From Haloarchaeobius salinus (lineage in GTDB: Archaea > Halobacteriota > Halobacteria > Halobacteriales > Natrialbaceae): a stretch of 64,000 nt of DNA. The DNA lies in NCBI RefSeq assembly GCF_024464185.1, contig NZ_JANHAU010000005.1:186001-250000 (forward strand), in the 5' to 3' direction. Position 1 is the stretch's first letter. Each line of letters starts with the position of its first letter. Below, piece by piece: positions 9,206 to 16,810 of the stretch. The notes beneath the pieces are model-generated. The model searched no databases. It had not been told where the DNA came from and saw only the letters and a program-made list of their open reading frames with translations. The translations under genes and the position numbers were made by a program.

Positions 9206-9324
9206 CCGATGCCGATTCCCCCTCCATGGAAGTGGCGAGCCTGCAAACCGAGAGTCCAGCAGCGAGAACCCCTACCGTTCCTGGAACCGTGTTGGCTCTC
9301 GAATCCGGGGACGCTGGCTCCCCC

Positions 9325-9347
9325 AATTCTCGAAACGGTGGTGTGTC
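9325..9347 (+). repeat. ORB-like origin repeat a
   Basis: AATTCTCGAAACGGTGGTGT matches the core shared by the origin repeats (AATT, GAAACGGTGGTG, then a G/T-rich tail). It lies just downstream of the orc1/cdc6 stop codon, so the gene itself sits between origin boxes. The G/T tail is weaker here (TGTCG rather than GGGTGT). Confidence 0.75.
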
Positions 9348-9388
9348 GCGGCGGACACCTTCGAGTCGACACCAGCTGGGTCGACAGT

Positions 9389-10912
9389 TCAGGGGAGCGA
9401 ACGGTCGTCCCCGATGGTCTTGAAGTTGATGTTCGCCACACGCGTCGTGTCCTTCAGCACCTCGACGGCGATCTCCGTATCCACCTGGAGCTGGTACTGC
9501 CAGGCGGGACCGCCGATCGAACCGGCGGCGACCTTCTCCCCGTCAGCGATACCCTGCATATCCAGCTCGCGAAGGTGGTCCTTGAACCGGCGCTGCCCGA
9601 GCTTGTCGGCGTCGACCTCCGACGCGATGCTCTTGTACACCCCGTAGATGGGTTTCGCACGGACGGGGGCGTCGCCGGAGAGTTCGAGTGCGGTGAGGGC
9701 CGCGAGCGCCAGGTGCGCCTGCGTCGTCATCTCCCGCATCGCCTCGACGACTGCCTCCCGCTCGACGAGCGCCTGGGCCTCCCGAGCGTGCTCGGCGGTC
9801 ACCATCGTCTCGTCGCTCTTGTCGGCCAGCTCGCCCGCCTTCCGGAGGTACTTGATCGCCTGCCGAGCGTCCCCGGTGTCCTGTGCGGACAGCGCGGCGA
9901 TGAGCGGGATGACGTCGTCGGTGAGTATCTCGCTCCGGAAGATGTACTCCTTCCCCGAGTTGTCGACCTGTACCGGTGTTCCATCCACAGGTGTCCCGTC
10001 CACAGGTGTCCCATCCGACGGACCGGTCGGCTGGTCCCCTGCCGGTTCCTCGATCTCCGGACCAACCGGTTCCGTCGTTCCATCGACGGCCGCCTCGTCG
10101 TGAGTCCGCTGTTCCTCTGGTTCACTACCTGCCGTCCCGGTCGGTGACGTTGTCGACGAATTCGTCGACCCGCTGTCTCGGTCGGTGTCTCCCGTGCTCG
10201 TCGCCCCCTCGACGGGAACGAGTTCCGTATCGCGGAACGCTTTGGCAGCCCGTCGACGGAGGATCTGCTGGAGCTGCGTCGCGTCGTACGGCGAGAACAG
10301 CACGGAGTCGTCGTACAGCGAGCTCTTGACCTTCGGACTGAGGTTGTCCCGCCACTGGAGGTCGTTGCTGATACCGATGATGCTCGGGAACACGTGATCG
10401 TCGACGTATCCCTGCGCCCGTGCTCTGGGGAGGCTGTAGAGGATTCTGTCGTCGTCACCGAGCGTGTCGATCTCGTCAAGGACGATGATGATCGTGCCGC
10501 CGATATCGTTCATCGCCTCGAACATCATGTCCATCACGACGTCCGTGGCGTAGCCAGTCGGTCTCGTCTCACCGGTGAGCTCCTGGTAGATCCGGGACGC
10601 GGCCTTGTAGGAGGTCGAGAGGTCGTGCGACTCACACGAGACGTAGGCCGTAGTGAGGTTGAGGTGGTCTGACTCCTCCTCGGCGTGCTGCTGGAGCTCC
10701 GAGAGCTTCGCCTGTGCTGCGGCCGTCTTTCCCTGTCCAGCTTTCCCGTGCAAGAAGACGTTGTTCGCTCCGACACCCCGGGCTGCAGGTGCGAGAGACA
10801 TGTGCAGGTCGTCCATCTCCCCCTTCCGTTCCGGGAGTTCGTCCGGATAGTGCTCCTCTCGGAGGACCTCCTCACGTTTGAAGATCGGCGAGGTCTCGGA
10901 GAACTGGGTCAT
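9389..10912 (-). CDS. Orc1/Cdc6 replication initiator protein
   Basis: A 507-residue origin-recognition AAA+ ATPase that would bind the adjacent ORB repeats and load the MCM helicase. The Walker A motif GKAGQGKT is at about residues 56-63, Walker B IIIVLDEIDT at 141-150 and sensor 1 GISND at 180-184. A C-terminal winged-helix domain (AKPIYGVYKSIASEVDADKL onward) supplies DNA binding. Between the ATPase core and the lid, residues about 235-320 form a low-complexity acidic insert with three tandem DGTPV units. This makes the protein about 90 residues longer than usual Orc1/Cdc6 proteins. The start codon lies 24-33 bp after a CTTTAAGTAA promoter element, which fits a leaderless mRNA. Confidence 0.95.
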   Translation of the reverse strand: MTQFSETSPIFKREEVLREEHYPDELPERKGEMDDLHMSLAPAARGVGANNVFLHGKAGQGKTAAAQAKLSELQQHAEEESDHLNLTTAYVSCESHDLSTSYKAASRIYQELTGETRPTGYATDVVMDMMFEAMNDIGGTIIIVLDEIDTLGDDDRILYSLPRARAQGYVDDHVFPSIIGISNDLQWRDNLSPKVKSSLYDDSVLFSPYDATQLQQILRRRAAKAFRDTELVPVEGATSTGDTDRDSGSTNSSTTSPTGTAGSEPEEQRTHDEAAVDGTTEPVGPEIEEPAGDQPTGPSDGTPVDGTPVDGTPVQVDNSGKEYIFRSEILTDDVIPLIAALSAQDTGDARQAIKYLRKAGELADKSDETMVTAEHAREAQALVEREAVVEAMREMTTQAHLALAALTALELSGDAPVRAKPIYGVYKSIASEVDADKLGQRRFKDHLRELDMQGIADGEKVAAGSIGGPAWQYQLQVDTEIAVEVLKDTTRVANINFKTIGDDRSLP

Positions 10913-10935
10913 TACGCAGTGAACACACGCGCCGG

Positions 10936-10945
10936 TTACTTAAAG
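10936..10945 (-). promoter_or_regulatory. TATA box for orc1/cdc6
   Basis: CTTTAAGTAA on the minus strand, 24-33 bp upstream of the initiator gene ATG, is a canonical haloarchaeal TATA element at leaderless spacing. It lies between the gene and the nearest inverted ORB, so binding of the initiator there could autoregulate the gene. Confidence 0.6.
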
Positions 10946-10998
10946 CCCTGCTTTCAGGAATGTCGAGAACGTCTGGAATTTGGTCGCGGACCCACCAC

Positions 10999-11025
10999 AC
11001 CCACACCACCGTTTCGGGAATTCGC
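10999..11025 (-). repeat. ORB-like origin repeat b (inverted)
   Basis: On the minus strand this reads GAATTCCCGAAACGGTGGTG followed by TGGGTGT. It is the only box in the reverse orientation and lies on the orc1/cdc6 side of the AT-rich block, facing the eight forward boxes. Confidence 0.85.
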
Positions 11026-11135
11026 CGGAGAAGGTGGGGAGGGGGGAGAACCGTCCCTCGAGCCGGGTAGGGCTGGAACTCGGGCGTTTCAATGGGTAAA
11101 GATAGCCGTTCTGTCCACGAACGTCGTCCATCCCC

Positions 11136-11245
11136 TTATATTATTATTTATAACGTTAACGGTTAGTAGTAGTAAGGGTGGAAGTAGAAGCCGTCGAGAA
11201 ACTGTTTAGCGAGGAGAGGACCCGAGATAATTTTTTGTTTATCAC
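11136..11245. other. AT-rich duplex-unwinding element
   Basis: Two strongly AT-rich runs (11136-11176 and 11225-11245) in an otherwise GC-rich genome lie between the inverted ORB and the first forward ORB. That is where an archaeal origin is expected to melt. The intervening bases contain AGTAGTAGTAAGG. Confidence 0.8.
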
Positions 11246-11321
11246 AGTTCCCGTCTCATTCGTGTTGGCTATCCAACTCGACGGTGTCTCTGCAGACCCG
11301 ACCCCCGGTCTCTGTTGCGAC

Positions 11322-11349
11322 GAATTGCTGAAACGGTGGTGTGGGTGTG
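11322..11349 (+). repeat. ORB-like origin repeat c
   Basis: GAATTGCTGAAACGGTGGTG followed by TGGGTGTG. First forward box after the unwinding element. Confidence 0.85.
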
Positions 11350-11553
11350 CGGTACTGATCGACCAGACACCGAGAGTTGTTCGAAACCGTCCTCTCGCCC
11401 GGCGGCCACCGTCTATCCGTCCTTCCACCCGTCCGTTCGTCAGCTTCGCTCCCCGAACTTCCCCATCTGGATCGCGACAGCTGGTCGTTCGACGCCGTGC
11501 CCCATCTCGCGTCTCTCTGTACCGACTCGGTTCCTGGGGAGAGTTTCACCGGT

Positions 11554-11580
11554 GAATTGCCGAAACGGTGGTGTGGGTGT
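11554..11580 (+). repeat. ORB-like origin repeat d
   Basis: GAATTGCCGAAACGGTGGTG followed by TGGGTGT, nearly identical to repeat c and 232 bp from it. Confidence 0.85.
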
Positions 11581-11594
11581 CCCGGGTACGTGGC

Positions 11595-11666
11595 TGTGTT
11601 CGACTACCAGTCTGTGTTCGACCACCAGTCTATGTTCGACCATCAGTCTGTGTTCGACCACCGATC
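11595..11666 (+). repeat. four tandem 18-bp repeats
   Basis: Four consecutive units of the form TGTGTTCGACCACCAGTC with one to three changes each sit between ORB repeats d and e. Being 18 bp they keep one frame open, which creates a spurious ORF. They may bind a protein or simply be a replication-slippage product in the origin. Confidence 0.85.
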
Positions 11667-11678
11667 TCTCGTCTAGCT

Positions 11679-11706
11679 GAATTGCTGAAACAGTGGTGTG
11701 TGTCGG
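11679..11706 (+). repeat. ORB-like origin repeat e
   Basis: GAATTGCTGAAACAGTGGTG followed by TGTGTCGG. It differs from the consensus by GAAACA in place of GAAACG and has a weaker G-tail. Confidence 0.8.
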
Positions 11707-11789
11707 TCGTCGATGGACGTGACCGACGCGAACACCCTTCTCCCCGGACCGAGAAACTGCACAGTGGAATCGACCAGTGTCCCCGTCTC

Positions 11790-11816
11790 GAATTCCTGAA
11801 ACGGTGGTGGGGGCGT
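11790..11816 (+). repeat. ORB-like origin repeat f
   Basis: GAATTCCTGAAACGGTGGTG followed by GGGGCGT, with a strong G-run. Confidence 0.85.
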
Positions 11817-11889
11817 CCCGTCTTACTGGAGGGTCGGTCGATCGATATCGGTATGGGTGGATTACCCGTCCCGACTGCAGGCGCGGCGA

Positions 11890-11915
11890 GAATTCCTGAA
11901 ACAGTGGTGGGGTGT
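11890..11915 (+). repeat. ORB-like origin repeat g
   Basis: GAATTCCTGAAACAGTGGTG followed by GGGTGT, 100 bp after repeat f. Confidence 0.85.
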
Positions 11916-12030
11916 CCCGACTATGGGATCGTCCAACTGACACGGGGGGAGAGTCGCTCGACCCAACTGGCAATCGTATCCGATTACTACTCCGAGGGAT
12001 GGCCGCCCACCGGGACGGGGACTGGCGTGC

Positions 12031-12056
12031 GAATTCTCGAAACGGTGGTGGGTGTC
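12031..12056 (+). repeat. ORB-like origin repeat h
   Basis: GAATTCTCGAAACGGTGGTG followed by GGTGTC. The left half matches repeat a, downstream of orc1/cdc6. Confidence 0.85.
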
Positions 12057-12088
12057 CCCCACCGGCTGGGTAGTCTCCGATTACTAGT

Positions 12089-12117
12089 GAAATTCCTGAA
12101 ACGGTGGTGGGGGTGTG
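12089..12117 (+). repeat. ORB-like origin repeat i
   Basis: GAAATTCCTGAAACGGTGGT followed by GGGGGTGTG, only 58 bp from repeat h. This is the longest G-run in the set. Confidence 0.85.
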
Positions 12118-12213
12118 GTGGGAGGGTAGACGGGATCCGTCGGCCTCTGCCTGTGACGTGATTCATTGCCGGTCGATGGGCGAGCGCGGTGCGACGCCCT
12201 TGAGCAAAGTTCC

Positions 12214-12240
12214 TTAACCAACATCTGCTCTGTTGGTTAA
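12214..12240. repeat. palindrome TTAACCAACA-N7-TGTTGGTTAA
   Basis: A perfect 10-bp inverted repeat with a 7-bp spacer, inside the origin between ORB repeats i and j. It matches the palindrome at 8174-8201 on the other side of orc1/cdc6. The total length (27 versus 28 bp) and the arm sequence are conserved but the spacer is not, as expected of a binding site for a dimeric protein. Confidence 0.8.
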
Positions 12241-12430
12241 CGACACTCCCGTACGTCTTCCAGCCACTGCGCTTCCTCACGAGGTGAACGGCCCACCGAC
12301 TCGCAGGAGTGCTCGAGAAGTATGGACCGCATCGATCCGGACACTGTCCCGGTTCGTGACTGGCCCGACCGGCGTCTGGCACGAACCACTGGTACGGTCG
12401 ACGCCAGGCTGGTCGAACCGATACCACGAC

Positions 12431-12458
12431 GATAATTGCTGAAACGGTGGTGGGTGTC
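12431..12458 (+). repeat. ORB-like origin repeat j
   Basis: GATAATTGCTGAAACGGTGG followed by TGGGTGTC. It is the last forward box, 343 bp from repeat i and just downstream of the HTH gene stop. Confidence 0.82.
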
Positions 12459-12513
12459 CGTCGACGGTCCGTGGCCCGGCGACGGTCCGCGGCTACTGTT
12501 CGGGCTCGCGTGA

Positions 12514-13011
12514 CTACGGTTCGGGAACGTGTTGAGGCTGGTGGACCGGCTGTTCTGCCAGCCGTTCGAGTTCGGACAGCGAGTCCTCGATGGTGTAGGC
12601 CACACCGTCACCGTCGACGGACGGTGAGAGTCGGACCAGTCTGTCGTCCGCGTAGATCGCGATCGAGAGTATCGGGAACTGGATGACTTCGTAGTGCTCT
12701 CCGACGAACTCGTTGGTGATCGACCGCCTCGTGAACGCGGGTTCGAGCGTCCGATCGGACAGCTCTGCCCACCTGGTGAACTCCGCGTATTTCTCGCGAG
12801 CGAACTCACACCAGGTGTCTTCTGCAGCGGGTGACAGTCGACGTGTCCAGGTGTGCCGTTCGAACTCGTCGACGACGCCCCGGTCGGCGAGTCGCTCGAT
12901 CCGCTGGATGACGTCGTTCTGTTTCTCGTACGTTCCGTACATCGATGCACAGACGAACAGCTCGACGGTGAGTGAGCTGTTGTCGAGGTGGGTGTCGAAT
13001 TGGCTTGTCAT
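12514..13011 (-). CDS. haloarchaeal HTH-domain regulator (HTH_63-like)
   Basis: A 165-residue soluble protein. It starts with a beta strand and the conserved ELFVCASMYGTYEKQNDVIQ segment, then a helix-turn-helix-like stretch (RIERLADRGVVDEFERHTW) and a C-terminal alpha/beta part (YEVIQFPILSIAIYADDRLV). This matches a widespread haloarchaeal family annotated as HTH-domain protein. The frame is open about 100 codons further upstream, but that part has no family features, so the ATG of MTSQFDTH is used. The gene transcribes toward the origin; no link to replication is known. Confidence 0.78.
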   Translation of the reverse strand: MTSQFDTHLDNSSLTVELFVCASMYGTYEKQNDVIQRIERLADRGVVDEFERHTWTRRLSPAAEDTWCEFAREKYAEFTRWAELSDRTLEPAFTRRSITNEFVGEHYEVIQFPILSIAIYADDRLVRLSPSVDGDGVAYTIEDSLSELERLAEQPVHQPQHVPEP

Positions 13012-13359
13012 TGGTGGGTTCGGGTTTGCACGGGTTGGCGGCCGTTCGATGGTCGTGGTGCCACACTGGGTCGACGGCTCCTCACGGGGTGAGTCCCGTC
13101 CGGGCGAGAGGCGTCTGTCTCGTCCCCGGCTCCCCGGTGTCGCCGACAGTCGGAGTGACGTGGGGAGCGGGACGGAGAGTCGCGATAGGCCGTCGCTACG
13201 GGGTATGGAACCACGACGAGATGTGGACCCGACACGAGCCGCCCCTTGGACTCGGGTCGCCGAAGTTGCCCGCCGGGGACGGTGATCAGTATCGCCCCGG
13301 AAGCGCGCCAACGATTCGGCCCGCCGATGGTTCGCCTGCCCCCGTTGCGCGGCTCCGAT
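13012..13359. other. intergenic region without recognised gene
   Basis: A 348-bp gap between two leftward genes. It should hold the promoter of the HTH gene, but no clear TATA element, repeat or small gene with good coding character is visible. The open frames that cross it are low-quality extensions. Confidence 0.5.
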
Positions 13360-13542
13360 TCACTCCCGCACTCCCTGTGGGTGGACTATCTCACGACAGT
13401 TCGGACAGTCGGCCCAGTGGCGCTGTTGGTCGCCTTCGGTGTAGCTGATTAGCACATCCCCCCGTCCTAGTCGCGTCCCACAGTGTGGACAGTCGCCTAA
13501 CTCGTGGCGATTCTGACTGTCCGTCCCTGGGCTGCGCGACAT
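13360..13542 (-). CDS. small CPxCG-type zinc-ribbon protein
   Basis: A 60-residue protein with two cysteine knuckles, CPHCGTRLGRG and CPNCREIVHP, 31 residues apart, which can bind one zinc ion. Haloarchaea carry many such mini zinc-finger proteins of unknown partner. The aromatic-acidic middle (LISYTEGDQQRHWADC) matches the group. The ATG giving MSRSPGTD was preferred; an upstream in-frame GTG would add five residues. The stop overlaps no other gene, and the next gene starts divergently about 200 bp away. Confidence 0.75.
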   Translation of the reverse strand: MSRSPGTDSQNRHELGDCPHCGTRLGRGDVLISYTEGDQQRHWADCPNCREIVHPQGVRE

Positions 13543-13740
13543 ACGGTGAGAGTGCACAGTATCAGGGTATTTTGTTACAAACTCGCTACGGAACGGGAAG
13601 GGAGCACATATCCGCCGTCAGCGGGGGAGAGCCGCCTGTGGGAGGGCGAATGGTCGGTCGTGGTGCATTCACGCCCGGTAAGTCGATACTATCAGAACGT
13701 TCCAGCTAACGAAGGGGTCTGCTCCCATCCGGATGGCCGA

Positions 13741-14112
13741 ATGGAAACTGCACCCTCCACGCCCGAGATACGACGACCGACCGCTGGCCTGGGGATCGCA
13801 TCGGTGACGGTCGCGAAGTCACTCGACGCCGGAACGACGTTCGTCGGTCTCTCGTTCTTCGAGCGCATCGAGGAGCTGAACCCGGTCGTACGTGCGGGGT
13901 TCGAGGCCGTCGGGGTCCTCCCCGCGTTGGTCTGGTTCTCGGTCGCCAGTGTACTGCTGGTGACGGTCGCCACGGAGACCGGCGTACTGCTCTGTCGTCG
14001 TCACGATAGGCCAGCCACACTGGTGCGGGTCGTGGGATACGGGTTCCCGACGGTGACAGCGACCGCCGCAGCGACGCACAACGGGCTGCTCATCGTCCGT
14101 TGCTGGAGCTGA
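13741..14112 (+). CDS. small membrane protein (DUF5658-like)
   Basis: A 123-residue protein with about three hydrophobic segments. The first contains SLDAGTTFVGLSFFERIEEL followed by NPVVRAGFE; the D-x2-TT, E and NP pattern is that of DUF5658-type membrane proteins. The second (VLPALVWFSVASVLLVTVA) is the clearest membrane helix. The ATG at MDETAPS-like position (encoded METAPSTPEI) was chosen because the upstream frame is not protein-like. Function unknown. Confidence 0.65.
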   Translation: METAPSTPEIRRPTAGLGIASVTVAKSLDAGTTFVGLSFFERIEELNPVVRAGFEAVGVLPALVWFSVASVLLVTVATETGVLLCRRHDRPATLVRVVGYGFPTVTATAAATHNGLLIVRCWS

Positions 14113-14133
14113 AAAGGCAACTGCGGTGGGTGT

Positions 14134-15138
14134 TTAGGAGATGCGCTTGTACGCTCTGGCCGCCGTACGAGTCGGTAATGTGGACCGTTCGAGTCGGTAG
14201 TAGCGCTCGAGTTCGGGGGCGAACTTCGCCTTGTAGCCGGTGATCCGTTCGTTGTTCGCGCCGACGAAATCGTACCGTTTCAGGCCCCGTTCGGCGGCAT
14301 CCTGGATCGCGTGCCAGTCCATCAGGTCGTTCGGGTCGATGGGTGCATCGCGTTCGCTGGTACCGATCCAGACGAGATGGTCCTCGCCGAGTTCCAGCGC
14401 CAGCTGGCCACCGACGAACGAGCCCTCTAACTCACAGACGTACGGCTGGAGCACACCGTCGGGAAGTTCGTCGTACAAGGACTCGACGGTCGCGGCCTCA
14501 AGGGGATACGTCAGGTCCTGCGCTTCGTGTCGACGACGCATCAGATCGATGATCGGCTCGATGTGCTCCCTGTCGCCCTGCCTGACGACGACGTCGTACT
14601 CCTCGGCCTCACGGACGTTCGACCGTGCGTCGGAACTGAAGTCCATGAACAGGTCGTCGAGATCTCGGGTGAGATCCACGACGTAGGTGTGCCTCGGGAC
14701 GACCTCCCAGTCACGCCAGATGAACGGTCTGGGGTCGTCGAACCGTGCGCCGGTTCTGGCGTGCACGAACCGCGGGTCTATCTCGTCGTCGACCCAGTCG
14801 AGGCTGGTCTCGACGAGCCGTGAGAGTCGTTTCTCGCGACGGCGTGGCTTCAACGCCTGCCGCTCGAGGAGCACCGGGCCCAGGTACTCGACCTTCAGAT
14901 CTGGCGGGGGCGAGAACGCGACCCGGACGGGGCCGACCCGGCGGTCGAAGATGGGGAACAGTCCGATCGGCTCCTGCCCCTTCCGAACCAGCAGTGGGTG
15001 GAGCTCCGTCCCGGATTCGCGCGCGAGCACCTCGAGGCTCTCGAACAGGTGGAAGGGGGTCCCCTGTGGTGCTGTTTCGACGAGTTCGTTCCACTGGTCT
15101 CGGTCGGTCGGATCGAGTTCCTCGCAGTCGTAGCTCAT
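14134..15138 (-). CDS. FemAB/BioF2-like acyltransferase (GNAT fold)
   Basis: A 334-residue protein of the FemAB-like GNAT superfamily (PF13480 type). The N-terminal GNAT half begins with DQWNELVETAPQGTPFHLFE and the phrase RKGQEPIGLFPIF. The second half contains FSSDARSNVREAEEYDVVV, GGQLALELGEDHLVWIGTSE and YDFVGANNERITGYKAKFAP, the last being the family's C-terminal motif. Bacterial relatives add amino acids to lipid II, but archaea have no murein, so the acceptor here is probably a surface glycan or lipid. The start codon overlaps the stop of the upstream phosphatase-superfamily gene by 4 bp, so the two form one operon. Confidence 0.85.
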   Translation of the reverse strand: MSYDCEELDPTDRDQWNELVETAPQGTPFHLFESLEVLARESGTELHPLLVRKGQEPIGLFPIFDRRVGPVRVAFSPPPDLKVEYLGPVLLERQALKPRRREKRLSRLVETSLDWVDDEIDPRFVHARTGARFDDPRPFIWRDWEVVPRHTYVVDLTRDLDDLFMDFSSDARSNVREAEEYDVVVRQGDREHIEPIIDLMRRRHEAQDLTYPLEAATVESLYDELPDGVLQPYVCELEGSFVGGQLALELGEDHLVWIGTSERDAPIDPNDLMDWHAIQDAAERGLKRYDFVGANNERITGYKAKFAPELERYYRLERSTLPTRTAARAYKRIS

Positions 15139-16775
15139 TCTATCTCCCCTATCGGTTCGGGGTCGGTCCCATCGACTGGTAGCCGTCGTCTCGCCTCGCC
15201 GCCGCCACCGTGGGGATACGGCGGGTACTGTTCACGGGCTGGGGTCGGGACGACGGTGAGTGCCTCCCCGTCCATCCGGTTCGGGACGGGGACACCGACG
15301 GACGAACAGATGGTCGGGGCGATGTCGAGCACACCGGCATCCCGAACCGACTGTTCCTGGTCGACGTTCGGACCGGCGATGGCGACCGAGCCGGTCGGTT
15401 TGTGGTTCCAGGACTCGGTCGGCTCGGCGAACGTGTCGCCCCTGAGGGAGGCTGAGAGGAACTGATCGAACCCGGCGGGAACGACGATCAGATCTGGTGC
15501 CTCGTCGACGTAGGGGCCGTGGAAGACCGCTTCGCGTGGAAGTACCCGTTCGAACACCTGGTTCCCGGCTGGCGTCTGTGCCCGCTCCAGTGCATCGACG
15601 AGTTCGGTCCGGACCGAATCGTAGTCGTCGGGTGGAACGACACCGTCGGGTTCTCGGCCGATGACGTTCAGGCGGACCCCGAGTTCGATCCGGTCGCGCA
15701 TGAACGCTATCGATTCGCCGAAGTCGACCCGGCGGGTGCCAGCCCGCACGAACTCCGGATCGAGCCGCTCTGCGACGGGCTCGGCGAGTCCCACCCAGTC
15801 GAGATACCGGTAGACGCGGTCGGCTGTGACGCCTGCACGGGCTGCGGTCGCGATCGCCCGCCGGGCCGCCTGCTCGACGGCGTTGGTCACGCTGCCCACA
15901 TCATCGTCGTCGTGGAACCGCTGACGGGCGATGCTGGACCAGGAGGGCATCCCGGAGCCATCACGCGTCGTCTCGACGTAGCCCCGGTCGGCGAGGTACT
16001 CGTTCACGCGGAACTCGTAGCCGGCGTACTCGCCGATGCCGTGGTCACTCGCGACCAGGACGGTCTCGGGGTCGTGGTCGTCGAGGAGACGCCCGAAGGC
16101 CTCGTCGACCGCCCCGTACACCGATTCGACGGCGTCCCAGTCCCCTGGATACTGGTGGAAGACGGTGTCGCACACCTGGAACTGGACGAAGCCGAAGTCC
16201 GGAGCGAACCGGTCGACGAGGTAGTCGAAGGCCTCGACACGGGACGAGATGCAGTCGCGGTAGTGTCGGAGCTGCTCGTCTCGACTGTCGGCGTCCGGTG
16301 GGTAGACCCGGTAGTCCGGGACCTCGTCGCGAAGGTCGTCGAGCAGCCCGTCCGGATGACAGACCGGGTCTTCAGGGGCCACGTACCCCGGTACGAGCGC
16401 ACCCGGGAACGATCGAGGTGGCCCGGTCACCGGGACGTTGACGACGACGCTCTGTTTCCCCTGTTCTCCGAGCAGTTCCCAGATGGAGAACTCGCGAACG
16501 TCCTCGTAGTCGACGACGTCCCACTCGTATCCCCGGAAGCGAAGGAAGCCGAATACGCCGTGCTTACCGGGGTTCACTCCGGTGTAGATCGACGGCCAGG
16601 CACTGGGAGTCCAGGGTGGAAGCTGCGAGGCGAGCGGCCCACTCGCGCCCGCATCGAAGAACGCTTCCAGGTTCGGCGTCACGTCCGCTTCGAAGAGCTC
16701 GTCGAGGACACGTGGGCAGGCGGCGTCGATGCCGACGAGGAGTGTCTCGACACCAGTATCCGACTCGGGAGCCAT
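15135..16775 (-). CDS. alkaline-phosphatase-superfamily phosphodiesterase/phosphotransferase
   Basis: A 546-residue protein of the type I phosphodiesterase/nucleotide pyrophosphatase branch. It opens LLVGIDAACPRVLDEL (first metal aspartate), followed by PPWTPSAWPSIYTGVNPGKH with the likely nucleophile threonine. ASDHGIGEY is the second metal motif, and PDLIVVPAGF comes near the C-terminus. There is no signal peptide or membrane helix, so it acts in the cytoplasm or at the inner face. Relatives sit in haloarchaeal glycan loci. A very long open frame upstream is antisense to other sequence; the ATG of MAPESDTGVE, 29-34 bp after a TAACAA box, is the credible start. First gene of an operon with the FemAB-like gene. 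Confidence 0.85.
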   Translation of the reverse strand: MAPESDTGVETLLVGIDAACPRVLDELFEADVTPNLEAFFDAGASGPLASQLPPWTPSAWPSIYTGVNPGKHGVFGFLRFRGYEWDVVDYEDVREFSIWELLGEQGKQSVVVNVPVTGPPRSFPGALVPGYVAPEDPVCHPDGLLDDLRDEVPDYRVYPPDADSRDEQLRHYRDCISSRVEAFDYLVDRFAPDFGFVQFQVCDTVFHQYPGDWDAVESVYGAVDEAFGRLLDDHDPETVLVASDHGIGEYAGYEFRVNEYLADRGYVETTRDGSGMPSWSSIARQRFHDDDDVGSVTNAVEQAARRAIATAARAGVTADRVYRYLDWVGLAEPVAERLDPEFVRAGTRRVDFGESIAFMRDRIELGVRLNVIGREPDGVVPPDDYDSVRTELVDALERAQTPAGNQVFERVLPREAVFHGPYVDEAPDLIVVPAGFDQFLSASLRGDTFAEPTESWNHKPTGSVAIAGPNVDQEQSVRDAGVLDIAPTICSSVGVPVPNRMDGEALTVVPTPAREQYPPYPHGGGGEARRRLPVDGTDPEPIGEIE

Positions 16776-16800
16776 GTGAACGCTGAGAGCATACCTCGAC

Positions 16801-16810
16801 CCTTTGTTAT
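16801..16810 (-). promoter_or_regulatory. TAACAA promoter box (ATAACAAAGG)
   Basis: On the minus strand TAACAA lies 29-34 bp upstream of the phosphodiesterase ATG. It is the left-most member of the shared box described in the findings. Confidence 0.65.

Larger units (their letters stand above)
10913..12513. other. replication origin (oriC-type) with unwinding element and ORB repeats
   Basis: A 1.6-kb non-coding region next to orc1/cdc6 that has the architecture of a haloarchaeal origin. One ORB-like repeat points leftward (about 11000-11025). An AT-rich block follows at 11136-11245 (TTATATTATTATTTATAAC, later GATAATTTTTTGTTTATC), the likely duplex-unwinding element. Then eight ORB-like repeats point rightward from 11322 to 12458, so inverted boxes flank the AT-rich block. 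The repeats share AATT followed by GAAAC, GTGGTG and a G-rich tail. Several ORFs cross the region, but they change frame and contain the repeats, so they are not considered genes. No bacterial-type elements are present. Confidence 0.92.

Noticed and set aside
11178-12161. Several ORFs in the origin region (125, 99, 121 and 197 codons)
   Set aside because: They contain the ORB and 18-bp repeats, switch frame and lack any coding signature. The region is better explained as an origin.
9325-12458. CRISPR array in the repeat-rich region
   Set aside because: The repeats are unevenly spaced (58-343 bp), vary at several positions, occur in both orientations and flank an initiator gene, with no cas genes.
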